Assembly: GCA_937880845.1 (NCBI GenBank)
Contig: CALFLL010000012.1
Location: 13,204-77,203, forward strand
DNA length: 64,000 nucleotides
Reading direction: 5' to 3'
Source of the DNA: an uncultured Drancourtella sp.
GTDB lineage: Bacteria; Bacillota; Clostridia; Lachnospirales; Lachnospiraceae
The position numbers were made by a program, and so were the translations under genes. Positions 1-8,811 of the stretch are shown in pieces. The notes beneath the pieces were generated by a model. That model was not told the origin of the DNA. It was given only the letters and a program-made list of their open reading frames with translations, and made no database searches. Numbering within the stretch: the first letter of the stretch is position 1; the number at the start of each line of letters is the position of its first letter.

Positions 1-489
1 GCCATGGCTTTTGTCTATGGTGTACCAATGGAGATCATCCGAACGGTCATTACGGAATTTAAAGGAGTGGAGCACCGGATTGAATATGTAACAGAGAAAA
101 ACGGTGTTGTCTATTACAATGATTCTAAAGGAACCAATCCGGACGCAGCCATCCGTGGGATTTGTGCCATGAACCGTCCTACTGTGCTGATTGCGGGAGG
201 ATACGATAAGCAGTCTGAATACAAAGAGTGGATTGAAAGTTTCCGTGGAAAAGTCAAAAAACTTGTATTGATAGGAGATACAAAGGATAAGATTGCAGCA
301 GATGCCAAAGCATGCGGATTCACCGATTATATTTTCGCAGATACCTTTGAAGAAGCCGTAAGCGTATCTGCAAAGATTGCAGAACCGGGAGATGCAGTTC
401 TTCTTTCACCGGCCTGTGCAAGTTGGGATATGTTTAAGAGTTATGAAGAACGTGGAAATAAATTCAAAGAACTTGTAAAATCACTGTAA
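1..489 (+). CDS. murD: UDP-N-acetylmuramoylalanine--D-glutamate ligase, C-terminal part
   Basis: Mur ligases of this type add D-glutamate to UDP-MurNAc-L-Ala in the cytoplasm during peptidoglycan precursor synthesis. The reading frame is open from base 1, so the gene starts before the window and only about the last 162 residues are seen. The central-to-C-terminal MurD signature NDSKGTNPDAA is present near residue 40 of the fragment, and the end carries the typical SPACASWDMFKSYEERG block of the MurD C-terminal domain. It is followed after 12 bases by ftsW, the usual division/cell-wall cluster order. Confident family assignment; the catalytic centre upstream cannot be seen. Confidence 0.95.
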   Translation, partial: AMAFVYGVPMEIIRTVITEFKGVEHRIEYVTEKNGVVYYNDSKGTNPDAAIRGICAMNRPTVLIAGGYDKQSEYKEWIESFRGKVKKLVLIGDTKDKIAADAKACGFTDYIFADTFEEAVSVSAKIAEPGDAVLLSPACASWDMFKSYEERGNKFKELVKSL

Positions 490-501
490 GGAGTGACTTG
501 A

Positions 502-1581
502 TTGCAACAGGAAAGAAAACAACAGGGACATACAGACAAAGTCTTTTTATGTATTGTTTTTTTACTTGTGATAACAGGACTTGTAATCCTTTACAGTACG
601 AGTGCCTATAATGGAAAGATAAAATTCGGAGATTCTTTTTATTATTTTAAAAAGCAGTTGTTTGCAACAACACTTGGCTTTGCAGGGATGTATATAACTG
701 CAAAGATGGATTACCACATATGGAAAAAGCTGGCAATTCCTGCTTATATCGGAGCAGTCCTGCTCTGTATTGCGGTTATTTTTGTCGGAGATGAATACAA
801 CGGATCCAAAAGATGGTTATCTTTGGGTCCGTTTTCCTTTCAGCCGTCTGAGTATGCAAAGATTGCCTTGATCATTTTTCTGGCATGGATCGTTACAAAA
901 AATGTAAAAGAAATCGGAAAAATCCGAACACTTTTTAAAATCATGCTGTCAGTTCTTCCCATTGTGGGACTGGTAGGAGCAAGCAATTTAAGTACTGCCA
1001 TTATTATCCTTGGAATCGCCATCATTCTTATTTTTTCTGCAAGTCCAAAATATGCACAATTCATATGGATGGGAGTAGTGGGAATTGCGTTTATGGGCGT
1101 GTTTTTGGCTCTGGAAAGTTATAGGTTGGAGCGAATCGCAATCTGGCAGAATCCGGAAAAATACGAAAAAGGATATCAGACGTTACAGGGACTGTATGCT
1201 ATCGGATCAGGCGGACTTTTTGGAAAAGGACTTGGAAGCAGCATTCAGAAGCTTGGATTCGTGCCGGAAGCTCAAAATGACATGATTTTTTCCATCATAT
1301 GTGAAGAATTGGGACTTGTGGGAGCAATCCTGATCATTTTACTGTTTCTCCTTTTAATCTGGCGTTTTTTTGTCATCGCATCTCATGCCGAAGATTTGTT
1401 TGGTGCCCTCATTGCAACAGGAGCCATGGCACACATGATGATACAGGTGATATTAAACATCGCGGTAGTTACCAATACCATTCCAAATACAGGGATCACT
1501 CTTCCCTTCATCAGTTACGGAGGTACTTCAGTTGTATTTCTTCTTGTTGAAATGGGGCTTGTTTTAAGTGTAGGCAGTTGA
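502..1581 (+). CDS. ftsW: FtsW/SpoVE-type SEDS peptidoglycan glycosyltransferase
   Basis: SEDS proteins polymerise lipid II into glycan strands at the division septum (FtsW) or spore cortex (SpoVE). The 359-residue product is almost entirely hydrophobic with about ten membrane segments and carries SEDS blocks such as GSKRWLSLGPFSFQPSEYAK and NTGITLPFISYGGTS. The start is a TTG at 502 with an AAGGAG ribosome site in the murD stop region. It lies between murD and divIB; murG, which often sits here in Firmicutes, is absent from this stretch. FtsW is preferred over SpoVE from the division-cluster context, but the two paralogues cannot be separated firmly by eye. Confidence 0.9.
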   Translation: MQQERKQQGHTDKVFLCIVFLLVITGLVILYSTSAYNGKIKFGDSFYYFKKQLFATTLGFAGMYITAKMDYHIWKKLAIPAYIGAVLLCIAVIFVGDEYNGSKRWLSLGPFSFQPSEYAKIALIIFLAWIVTKNVKEIGKIRTLFKIMLSVLPIVGLVGASNLSTAIIILGIAIILIFSASPKYAQFIWMGVVGIAFMGVFLALESYRLERIAIWQNPEKYEKGYQTLQGLYAIGSGGLFGKGLGSSIQKLGFVPEAQNDMIFSIICEELGLVGAILIILLFLLLIWRFFVIASHAEDLFGALIATGAMAHMMIQVILNIAVVTNTIPNTGITLPFISYGGTSVVFLLVEMGLVLSVGS

Positions 1582-1611
1582 TACAATAGGAAGTATACAG
1601 GAGGAACATTT

Positions 1612-2376
1612 GTGGGAGATAATATAAGGGATAGAGAAAGAGCAAGAAAGAAGATTAAAAGAAAGCGGAAAAAGCAGCTTTATAAACGGGTTGGGATCGG
1701 GATTGTCATCGTTGTTTTGATCATCGGATGGTCTCTGGCTTTTCAAATACAGGAGATACAGGTAGAGGGGAACCGGTTTTTAAGTAAGGAAGAGGTACGT
1801 TCTTATGTAAAAAAACAAAGCACCACTCAAAACAGCCTCATCCTGCTGTTGCAGACAAAAAACGGCAACTATCCCGTTTTGGATACTGCAGAATCTATGT
1901 CATTTCAGATGGTGAACCCATGGACCATCAAAGTAAAAGTAAAAGAAAAAGAACCAGTCTTTTCTTTTGAAGACAACGGCAACTATATCTGTCTGGACAG
2001 GGAAGGAACCGTACTTGCAAGGACAAAGAAACAGGAAAAAGGAACGATCCGGATTGAAGGACTTAATACGAAAAATATAAAAAAGGGGAAGAAGATTGCT
2101 GTTCAAAATCCTGCGATTTTTGAAGAAATCCTGGAAGTATCACGGACACTGGAAAGTACAAAGTTGGATGTAGACAGGATTCTTTGTGACGGGGAAAACA
2201 TTACCTTGTATTTCGAAGAAATTCAGGTTAACTTGGGAAACGGAGGGCAGAGAGAAAAGGTAAATCAGCTTTCTGCGATTCTTCCCAACTTAAAAGGGCA
2301 AAAAGGAATTCTGCATCTGGAACATTTCGGGGAAGGAATGCAGACGATTTATTTTGAAAAAGCAGAACAAAAATAG
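1612..2376 (+). CDS. divIB: Cell division protein DivIB/FtsQ
   Basis: DivIB/FtsQ is a bitopic divisome protein that binds DivIC/FtsL and FtsB partners outside the membrane. The 254-residue product has a very basic cytoplasmic N-terminus (residues 1-24), one membrane segment (about 25-42), then the POTRA-type start 'IQEIQVEGNRFLSKEEV' typical of FtsQ and a beta-rich FtsQ domain. Translation most likely starts at GTG 1612, eight bases after an AGGAGG site. It stands directly upstream of ftsZ, as in many Clostridia. Confidence 0.88.
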   Translation: MGDNIRDRERARKKIKRKRKKQLYKRVGIGIVIVVLIIGWSLAFQIQEIQVEGNRFLSKEEVRSYVKKQSTTQNSLILLLQTKNGNYPVLDTAESMSFQMVNPWTIKVKVKEKEPVFSFEDNGNYICLDREGTVLARTKKQEKGTIRIEGLNTKNIKKGKKIAVQNPAIFEEILEVSRTLESTKLDVDRILCDGENITLYFEEIQVNLGNGGQREKVNQLSAILPNLKGQKGILHLEHFGEGMQTIYFEKAEQK

Positions 2377-2395
2377 AAAATTCATAAAAATTCTA

Positions 2396-2424
2396 TTGAA
2401 ATTTAAAAGGAAAGATAATATTAT
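2396..2424 (+). promoter_or_regulatory. Candidate sigma-A promoter of ftsZ
   Basis: The 100-base gap before ftsZ contains TTGAAA (2396-2401) and TATTAT (2419-2424) separated by 17 bases, a good match to a vegetative promoter. It would give ftsZ its own transcription in addition to read-through from the division cluster. Inferred from pattern only. Confidence 0.5.
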
Positions 2425-2496
2425 ATAGTATATATGAAAGAACACATATACTTATAGAGTGTATAAGAATAAAGCATGACAAAGGAGGAAGCACTC

Positions 2497-3711
2497 TTGT
2501 TGGAAATTAAAACAAACGAATCAGAAGCAGCAGCAAAAATTATCGTTGTTGGTATTGGTGGAGGCGGTAATAATGCTGTAAACCGTATGATAGATGAACA
2601 GATTGCAGGTGTAGAATTTATTGCGATCAATACGGACAAACAGGCACTTCAATATTGCAAAGCACCAACACTGATGCAAATTGGAGACAAACTTACAAAA
2701 GGTCTCGGAGCAGGAGCAAAACCGGAAGTTGGTGAAAAGGCAGCGGAAGAAAGTGCAGAAGAGATTGCATCAGCATTAAAAGGTGCTGATATGGTATTTG
2801 TAACATGTGGTATGGGAGGCGGTACCGGTACAGGTGCAACTCCGGTCGTAGCACGTATTGCAAAAGAACAGGGAGCTCTTACGGTAGGTGTTGTAACAAA
2901 ACCGTTCCGCTTTGAATCCAGAACACGTATGAACAATGCTCTTGCGGGAATTGAAAAATTACAGCAGAATGTAGATACATTGATCGTAATCCCGAACGAT
3001 AAACTTCTCGAAGTAGTAGACAGAAGAACAACAATGCCGGATGCATTAAAGAAAGCAGACGAAGTTCTTCAGCAGGGTATCCAGGGCATTACAGACCTGA
3101 TCAATGTACCGTCACTGATTAACCTTGACTTTGCAGATATCCAGACTGTTATGACGGACAAAGGTATTGCTCATATCGGTATTGGTAACGGAAGAGGCGA
3201 TGACAAAGCCCTTGAAGCAGTAAAACAGGCTGTGGCAAGTCCGTTGCTTGAAACTACGATTTCCGGAGCATCTCACGTTATTATCAACATTTCCGGTGAT
3301 ATCACATTGATGGATGCAAGCGATGCAGCAGAATACGTACAGGAACTTGCAGGTGAACAGGCTAATATCATCTTTGGTGCAATGTACGATGAATCCAGAT
3401 CTGATGAAGCAACAATCACGGTTATCGCTACAGGATTACATGACATCAACGAAGGAGGAAATTCTTCCAGATTAAAATCAAAGATTGAAAACGTAAGAAA
3501 CAACACTTCCATGTTTTCAGAGCCGGCAGAACAACCGCAGCAGCAGGCAGGATCTCGCACAGAAACGGTAAGGCCAAGAATGCAGCAGCAGACAGCAAGA
3601 CCGGTTAGAAATACAGAGTCAGCAGCCCCGCAGCAGACATCCGCTTCAGGAGCACCGACAAGCAGAGTGAAAGAACAGTCCATTAAGATTCCGGACTTCT
3701 TCAAAAGATAA
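2497..3711 (+). CDS. ftsZ: Cell division GTPase FtsZ
   Basis: FtsZ is the tubulin-like GTPase that forms the Z-ring at midcell. The GTP-binding signature GGGTGTGATPV is present near residue 110, the synergy loop NLDFADIQTVM near 210, and the conserved C-terminal tail IKIPDFFKR that binds FtsA/SepF closes the protein after a Gln/Pro-rich linker. An ATG at 2476 is in frame, but a consensus AAAGGAGG lies downstream of it (2481-2488), so the start is the TTG at 2497, giving a protein beginning MLEIKTNE as in relatives. About 404 residues, normal length. A strong terminator follows. Confidence 0.97.
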   Translation: MLEIKTNESEAAAKIIVVGIGGGGNNAVNRMIDEQIAGVEFIAINTDKQALQYCKAPTLMQIGDKLTKGLGAGAKPEVGEKAAEESAEEIASALKGADMVFVTCGMGGGTGTGATPVVARIAKEQGALTVGVVTKPFRFESRTRMNNALAGIEKLQQNVDTLIVIPNDKLLEVVDRRTTMPDALKKADEVLQQGIQGITDLINVPSLINLDFADIQTVMTDKGIAHIGIGNGRGDDKALEAVKQAVASPLLETTISGASHVIINISGDITLMDASDAAEYVQELAGEQANIIFGAMYDESRSDEATITVIATGLHDINEGGNSSRLKSKIENVRNNTSMFSEPAEQPQQQAGSRTETVRPRMQQQTARPVRNTESAAPQQTSASGAPTSRVKEQSIKIPDFFKR

Positions 3712-3728
3712 GAAATGATCATATCGGC

Positions 3729-3763
3729 CCCCTCAGGATTAGAGTCCTGAGGGGGTCTTTTTT
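3729..3763 (+). terminator. Rho-independent terminator after ftsZ
   Basis: An 11-base-pair perfect stem (CCCCCTCAGGA with TCCTGAGGGGG), 5-base loop and a T-rich tail of TC followed by six T. It separates the division cluster from the sporulation genes. Confidence 0.92.
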
Positions 3764-3771
3764 GCATATTC

Positions 3772-3837
3772 TGTCGAAAGAAAAAACAGAATGGCCGTCA
3801 GTTTCTGACAAATTTTAAAGACAGGTGTTTCTATAAT
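3772..3837 (+). promoter_or_regulatory. Candidate Spo0A-controlled spoIIG promoter
   Basis: Upstream of spoIIGA there is a perfect 0A box TGTCGAA (3772-3778), a second near-match TGACAAA (3806-3812) overlapping a -35-like CTGACA (3805-3810), and a perfect TATAAT (3832-3837). The -35/-10 spacing is 21 bases, far from the usual 17. In Bacillus subtilis the spoIIG promoter is sigma-A dependent, has an abnormally long spacer and needs phosphorylated Spo0A bound at such boxes. The same architecture here is strong circumstantial evidence for entry-into-sporulation control. Confidence 0.7.
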
Positions 3838-3893
3838 AAAAACTGTTCGCATACTTTGTTGATTCAGAGGCGACAAGGAAAAGAGGATGGAAT

Positions 3894-4673
3894 GTGTACT
3901 ATGAAATCTATATTGACGTACTGTTTCTTGTCAATTTTATGATGGACTATCTTTTATTGTTGGCGGTAAAAAGCATGCTGTCTTTGCAGGTTTGTCGACA
4001 CAGGATTCTGGCAGGAGCCGCACTTGGGGCATTTCTCACCTGTATTGTAGTCGTACTGCCGATTCCTTCCATGTGTAAAATCGCCTGTTTCTATATGGGT
4101 ATCAGCAGCCTTATGATACTGGCAGCACTTCCCTTACATACAAAAAGAGAGTTTGTAAAAACATTTTTTATGCTTTATGTGGGAGGATTTTTACTTGGAG
4201 GAATTTTTAGTTTCTTCCGGCAATATATTCGTATAGGAAGTCTTTATTTTCTGTTTGCGGTCATCAGCTACGAACTGCTTGAAGTAGTATGGAAATTCAT
4301 TCGTCGAACTCAAAAACTGGATCAATATACATGTGAAGCAGAAATCGAAATGGCGGGACAGAAAGTCAGACTGCACGGTTTGATTGACACAGGAAACGGA
4401 CTGAGCGATCCGAAAACGGGAAAGCCGGTCTGCGTAGTGGAAAAGGAGGCGGTAAAAGAACTGCTGGATCATGGAGCGGCAGGGCGACTTCGTTATATGG
4501 GATATCGGTCTGTGGGAAGCAGGGATAAAATGCTCCCGCTTGTGAAGTTTGATGGCCTTCACCTTTACGGAAAATCGGAAAAGCATATCAAAGATGCCTG
4601 GATCGGGATTTCAGACACGAAGATTTCTGCGGGGGGAATTTATGAAATCATTATTAATCCGGAAATTTTTTAG
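3894..4673 (+). CDS. spoIIGA: Sporulation sigma-E factor-processing peptidase SpoIIGA
   Basis: SpoIIGA is the membrane aspartic protease that removes the pro-sequence of sigma-E in the mother cell after a signal from the forespore. The N-terminus YYEIYIDVLFLVNFMMDYLL is the family hallmark and begins a block of about five membrane segments (residues 1-140). The C-terminal soluble half carries the protease motif LIDTGNGL (about residues 160-167), where the Asp is the catalytic residue. Start is GTG 3894. It is 12 bases upstream of sigE, its substrate's gene. Confidence 0.93.
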   Translation: MYYEIYIDVLFLVNFMMDYLLLLAVKSMLSLQVCRHRILAGAALGAFLTCIVVVLPIPSMCKIACFYMGISSLMILAALPLHTKREFVKTFFMLYVGGFLLGGIFSFFRQYIRIGSLYFLFAVISYELLEVVWKFIRRTQKLDQYTCEAEIEMAGQKVRLHGLIDTGNGLSDPKTGKPVCVVEKEAVKELLDHGAAGRLRYMGYRSVGSRDKMLPLVKFDGLHLYGKSEKHIKDAWIGISDTKISAGGIYEIIINPEIF

Positions 4674-4685
4674 GAGGGGAACAAG

Positions 4686-5402
4686 ATGCTGATGAATGCA
4701 GTCATATTACCGGCGGTACGGACATGGTTATTTCCTGATAAACAGGAACTTTATTACATAGGAGGTTCGGATGTGTTACCTCCGCCTCTGGAACTGGAAG
4801 AAGAGGCAAAGGCAATCCGGCAACTTTGTACAGAACAGAATGAACATGCGAGAAAACAGTTGATCGAGCATAATCTGCGGCTTGTCGTGTATATTGCAAA
4901 AAAATTCGACAATACAGGAGTAGGAGTCGAAGACCTGATTTCTATTGGGACTATCGGTCTTATAAAGGCCATCAATACTTTTAATCCAAATAAAAACATC
5001 AAACTTGCTACTTATGCTTCCAGATGTATCGAAAACGAGATTCTTATGTATCTCAGGAGAAATAGCAAAACAAAGTTGGAAGTTTCTATTGATGAACCTT
5101 TAAATGTGGACTGGGATGGAAACGAACTGCTTTTGTCCGATATTCTTGGCACAGATGAGGATACGATATATAAAGACATGGAATCAGAAGCAGAGAAAAG
5201 TATATTGATAAGGGCGGTGGGAAGACTGTCCAAAAGAGAGAGGATGATTGTTAATATGCGGTTTGGATTAGGAACGGCGGATGGAGAAGAAATGACACAA
5301 AAAGAGGTGGCAGACGTACTCGGAATCTCTCAGTCTTATATTTCCAGATTGGAAAAGAAAATTATGGCAAGATTAAAAAAAGAAATAGGAAAATTAGAAT
5401 AA
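4686..5402 (+). CDS. sigE: RNA polymerase sporulation sigma factor SigE (pro-form)
   Basis: Sigma-E drives early mother-cell gene expression. The 238-residue product has an N-terminal pro-sequence ending in the processing region ELYYIGGSDVLPPPLELEEE (about residues 21-40), closely resembling that of Bacillus pro-sigma-E. Region 2 follows (HNLRLVVYIAKKF, ISIGTIGLIKAINTFNP, LATYASRCIENEILM) and region 4 ends the protein (TQKEVADVLGISQSYISRLE). It is co-transcribed with spoIIGA. Length and motifs are normal. Confidence 0.97.
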   Translation: MLMNAVILPAVRTWLFPDKQELYYIGGSDVLPPPLELEEEAKAIRQLCTEQNEHARKQLIEHNLRLVVYIAKKFDNTGVGVEDLISIGTIGLIKAINTFNPNKNIKLATYASRCIENEILMYLRRNSKTKLEVSIDEPLNVDWDGNELLLSDILGTDEDTIYKDMESEAEKSILIRAVGRLSKRERMIVNMRFGLGTADGEEMTQKEVADVLGISQSYISRLEKKIMARLKKEIGKLE

Positions 5403-5488
5403 AATATTAGAAAAATAAAGAAAAAATAACAAAAATATGTTACAATATCAATAAATACAAGAAAAAAGACAGGAAAAGGGGCGATTTT

Positions 5489-7105
5489 ATGAAGCTAAGA
5501 TTTATCGGTGCAGCTCATGAAGTGACGGGAAGCTGTCATTTGTTGGAAGCGTGTGGGAAACATATTCTTATAGACTGCGGCATGGAACAGGGACCGGATT
5601 TATATGAGAACCAGGATCTTCCGGTTGCAGCATCGGAAATCGACTATGTGCTTTTGACTCATGCACATATCGATCACTCCGGAAAACTTCCGCTACTTGT
5701 CAAAGAAGGATTCAAAGGAGAGATTGTAACAACCTTCGCTACATCGGATCTATGTAGCATCATGCTTCGCGACAGTGCACATATTCAGGAATTTGAAGCA
5801 GAATGGCGAAACAGAAAGGCAAGACGAAGTGGAGCCGAACTTTACGAGCCGATGTACACGATGCAGGATGCAATCGATGCGGTAGAGTGTTTTGCCCCTT
5901 GTGAATATGAACAAAGGATTACTCTTTGCGACGGAATCGATGTTCGGTTTACCGATGTGGGACATCTTCTTGGTTCTGCCTGCGTGGAAGTGTGGATTAC
6001 AGAGAACGGAGACACAAAGAAGATTGTATTTTCCGGAGATGTGGGAAACATTAATCAACCGATTATCAAAGATCCAAAAACAATAAAAGAAGCAGATTAT
6101 GTTGTGATCGAATCTACATACGGAGACCGGATTCATGGAGAGGGAATTCCGGATTACATCGGTGAATTTACAAAGATTTTAAGGGAAACTTTTGCAAAAG
6201 GAGGCAACGTGGTCATTCCATCCTTTGCTGTCGGAAGGACTCAGGAACTTTTGTATTTTATCCGTGAAATCAAGGAACGAAATCTGGTGCCGGAATATCC
6301 GGAATTTGAAGTTTATGTGGACAGTCCTCTTGCCATTGAGGCAACGAATATTTTCAATAAAAATATGACGGAATGTTTTGACGAAGAAGCATTGGAACTG
6401 ATCAAAAAAGGAATCAACCCGTTAAAATTTCCGGGACTTAAGATTGCAACTACAAGTGAAGACTCAAAAATGATTAACTTTAACGATAAACCCAAGGTGA
6501 TCATTTCTGCATCCGGTATGTGTGAAGCCGGACGTATCCGTCATCATCTGAAACATAATCTATGGAGGAAAGAATGTACCATTTTGTTTGTAGGATATCA
6601 GGCCGCAGGAACGCTTGGCCGCAGACTCCTGGAACATGCAGAATATGTGAAACTGTTCGGTGAAAATATCGAAGTCAATGCAAGAATCTGTTCTTTAAAC
6701 GGAATCAGCGGACATGCAGATAAGAATGGATTGTTAAACTGGCTGTCTTCCTTTGAAACACCGATACGGCATGTATTTGTAGTCCACGGGGAAGACCAGG
6801 TGACAGACCGGTTTGCCGAAACCATTACAAAGACATTGGGCTATCCTGCATTTGCCCCATATTCCGGGGGATATGTGGACTTAAAGACGAATGAGATTTT
6901 AAGCGAAGGAATCAAAGTACCGAAAAAGGCAGGAGAAAAACCAGCAAGGGTTCGTGCAAATATGGTATTTGGACGTACGGTATCGGCAGCCAAACGTCTT
7001 ATGGATGTAGTGCTGAAAAACGAAGGATTATCAAACAAAGACCTTGCAAAACTGGAAAGTCAGATATTAAACCTTGCGGATAAATGGGACAAAAACAATG
7101 GATAA
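5489..7105 (+). CDS. Beta-CASP metallo-beta-lactamase RNase-like protein
   Basis: Members are zinc-dependent RNA-processing nucleases related to CPSF73 and RNase J. The 538-residue protein has the metallo-beta-lactamase core with LTHAHIDHSG (motif 2, about residues 54-63), a further His in DVGHLLGSA, the Asp in FSGDVGN, and the beta-CASP segment with VIISASGMCEAGR and the late His motif ISGHADKNGL. It sits between sigE and sigG, which are adjacent in Bacillus; whether it has a sporulation role or is a passenger is unknown. Substrate not predictable. Confidence 0.88.
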   Translation: MKLRFIGAAHEVTGSCHLLEACGKHILIDCGMEQGPDLYENQDLPVAASEIDYVLLTHAHIDHSGKLPLLVKEGFKGEIVTTFATSDLCSIMLRDSAHIQEFEAEWRNRKARRSGAELYEPMYTMQDAIDAVECFAPCEYEQRITLCDGIDVRFTDVGHLLGSACVEVWITENGDTKKIVFSGDVGNINQPIIKDPKTIKEADYVVIESTYGDRIHGEGIPDYIGEFTKILRETFAKGGNVVIPSFAVGRTQELLYFIREIKERNLVPEYPEFEVYVDSPLAIEATNIFNKNMTECFDEEALELIKKGINPLKFPGLKIATTSEDSKMINFNDKPKVIISASGMCEAGRIRHHLKHNLWRKECTILFVGYQAAGTLGRRLLEHAEYVKLFGENIEVNARICSLNGISGHADKNGLLNWLSSFETPIRHVFVVHGEDQVTDRFAETITKTLGYPAFAPYSGGYVDLKTNEILSEGIKVPKKAGEKPARVRANMVFGRTVSAAKRLMDVVLKNEGLSNKDLAKLESQILNLADKWDKNNG

Positions 7106-7146
7106 TGTTGTCAAGGGGGAAAACTTTTTTTAATTTTTCGGAACAG

Positions 7147-7176
7147 GTATAAGATAGAGTGCCATTGTGCATCATT
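7147..7176 (+). promoter_or_regulatory. Possible forespore (sigma-F/G-type) promoter of sigG
   Basis: GTATA (7147-7151) and CATCATT (7170-7176) lie 18 bases apart upstream of sigG. This resembles the sigma-G pattern (G-A/T-ATA, CATNNTA) with the last position off. sigG is known in other species to be transcribed by sigma-F and by itself. Weak evidence from pattern alone. Confidence 0.35.
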
Positions 7177-7221
7177 TCTGTTAGATAGAAAGGCATCAAA
7201 GCCATGACAGGAGGACGTACA

Positions 7222-7998
7222 ATGGCACTGAATAAAGTAGAAATCTGTGGAGTTAATACATCAAAACTTCCTCTTTTGAAAGAGGAGGAAAAAGAAAAGC
7301 TGTTTTTGAAGATCAAAGACGGAGACGAAGAAGCGAAGGAAGCATATATCAAGGGAAATCTCAGACTGGTACTAAGTGTGATCAAACGGTTTTCGGGAAG
7401 TAGTGAAAATCCGGACGATCTCTTTCAGATTGGATGTATCGGTTTGATCAAAGCAGTCAATAATTTTAACACAGAACTGGATGTAAAATTTTCCACCTAT
7501 GCCGTACCTATGATCATTGGGGAAATCAGACGGTATATGAGGGACAATAACTCCATCCGTGTAAGCCGTTCGCTTAGAGATACTGCTTACAAAGCAATCT
7601 ACGCAAAAGAAAATTATATGAAAAAAAATCTCAAAGAACCGACGGTACAGGAAATTTCAAAGGAAATCGGGATTTCCAAGGAAGATATCGTGTTTGCCCT
7701 GGATGCCATCCAGGCTCCGGTCAGTCTAAATGAGCCGGTATACAATGACAGCGGAGATGCTCTTTATGTTATGGATCAGATCAGTGACAAGAAAAATAAA
7801 GAAGAGCGCTGGATCGAAGATTTGTCTTTGGAGGCGGCAATGGAACATTTGAATGAGCGGGAAAAATATATCATCCGCCTGCGTTTTTTTGAGGGCAAGA
7901 CACAGATGGAAGTGGCAAAAGAAGTAAATATTTCTCAAGCTCAGGTAAGCCGTCTGGAAAAAAACGCCCTTCTTCGTATGCGTCAGTATCTGGATTAA
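7222..7998 (+). CDS. sigG: RNA polymerase sporulation sigma factor SigG
   Basis: Sigma-G directs late forespore transcription. The protein begins MALNKVEICGVNTSKLP, matching the characteristic sigma-G N-terminus that is recognised by the anti-sigma factor CsfB/Gin in relatives. Regions 2, 3 and 4 follow in order, ending in the helix-turn-helix TQMEVAKEVNISQAQVSRLE. An upstream in-frame ATG at 7204 is rejected because the AGGAGG site (7209-7214) fits the ATG at 7222 with a 7-base spacing. 258 residues, normal length. Confidence 0.97.
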   Translation: MALNKVEICGVNTSKLPLLKEEEKEKLFLKIKDGDEEAKEAYIKGNLRLVLSVIKRFSGSSENPDDLFQIGCIGLIKAVNNFNTELDVKFSTYAVPMIIGEIRRYMRDNNSIRVSRSLRDTAYKAIYAKENYMKKNLKEPTVQEISKEIGISKEDIVFALDAIQAPVSLNEPVYNDSGDALYVMDQISDKKNKEERWIEDLSLEAAMEHLNEREKYIIRLRFFEGKTQMEVAKEVNISQAQVSRLEKNALLRMRQYLD

Positions 7999-8002
7999 AA
8001 AA

Positions 8003-8051
8003 GGTGCTGTAAGACCGAAAGTATTTTGGTTTTGCAGCACCGTATTTTTTT
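8003..8051 (+). terminator. Rho-independent terminator after sigG
   Basis: A 14-base-pair stem (8003-8016 with 8028-8041, including G-U pairs) followed by a T-rich tail. It ends the spoIIGA-sigE-sigG region. Confidence 0.88.
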
Positions 8052-8127
8052 GTTGAAATTTTTGCGGCATCATATTATTCTATATTTGTATCACACAATA
8101 ATAAAAGGAATAATGAGGCGGTAAGTA

Positions 8128-8811
8128 ATGTATAAGGCTTGTATTTTTGACCTGGACGGAACACTGACAGATACGTTGGACTCCATGACGTATTCTGTTA
8201 ATCTGACATTGGAGAGAATGAATCTTCCGAAGATCACAAGGGAGCAGTGCAGATCCTTTGTAGGAAATGGTGCCAGGGTACTCATGGAGCTGACGCTGAA
8301 AGCATGTGGTGATGACAAACTAAAACGAATCGACGAAGCGATGCAAGTGTATTCGGAAGTGTTTGCCAAATACTGTACCTATCATGTAAAACCTTATGAT
8401 GGGATTTTGGAAATGTTAAAAGAGCTGAAAGACATGGGAGTCAGCCTGGCTGTGTTGTCCAACAAGCCGGATATGCAGGCGGTAGATGTAGTCGGGACGT
8501 TTTTCGGGGATGGACAGTTTCAATATGTTCAGGGACAAAAGGAAGGAATTCCCAGAAAACCGGATCCGGCAGGAGTGTATGAGATCCTTCGGACTCTTGG
8601 AATAAAAAAAGAAGAATGTCTTTATATCGGAGATTCGGATGTGGATATCCATACAGGAAGAAATGCAGCAATAAAAACCATCGGAGTCAGCTGGGGATTC
8701 CGAACAAGAGAAATACTCAAAGAGGCGGGAGCGGATGCGATCATTGACAGACCGCAGCAGCTTGTTTCTATTGTAAAGGGAGAAAAGGAGAAAAAGAATG
8801 AACGAGTATAG
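8128..8811 (+). CDS. HAD-superfamily phosphatase, phosphoglycolate phosphatase-like
   Basis: HAD hydrolases of this subgroup dephosphorylate small phosphorylated metabolites such as 2-phosphoglycolate or pyrimidine nucleotides. Motif I FDLDGTLTDT with the nucleophilic Asp is at residues 7-16, motif II is LSNKPD, motif III is in RKPDPAG and motif IV is YIGDSDVDIHTG. The cap insertion lies between residues 16 and 90. The gene overlaps the next small gene by 14 bases, so the two are probably translated together. Exact substrate unknown. Confidence 0.88.
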   Translation: MYKACIFDLDGTLTDTLDSMTYSVNLTLERMNLPKITREQCRSFVGNGARVLMELTLKACGDDKLKRIDEAMQVYSEVFAKYCTYHVKPYDGILEMLKELKDMGVSLAVLSNKPDMQAVDVVGTFFGDGQFQYVQGQKEGIPRKPDPAGVYEILRTLGIKKEECLYIGDSDVDIHTGRNAAIKTIGVSWGFRTREILKEAGADAIIDRPQQLVSIVKGEKEKKNERV

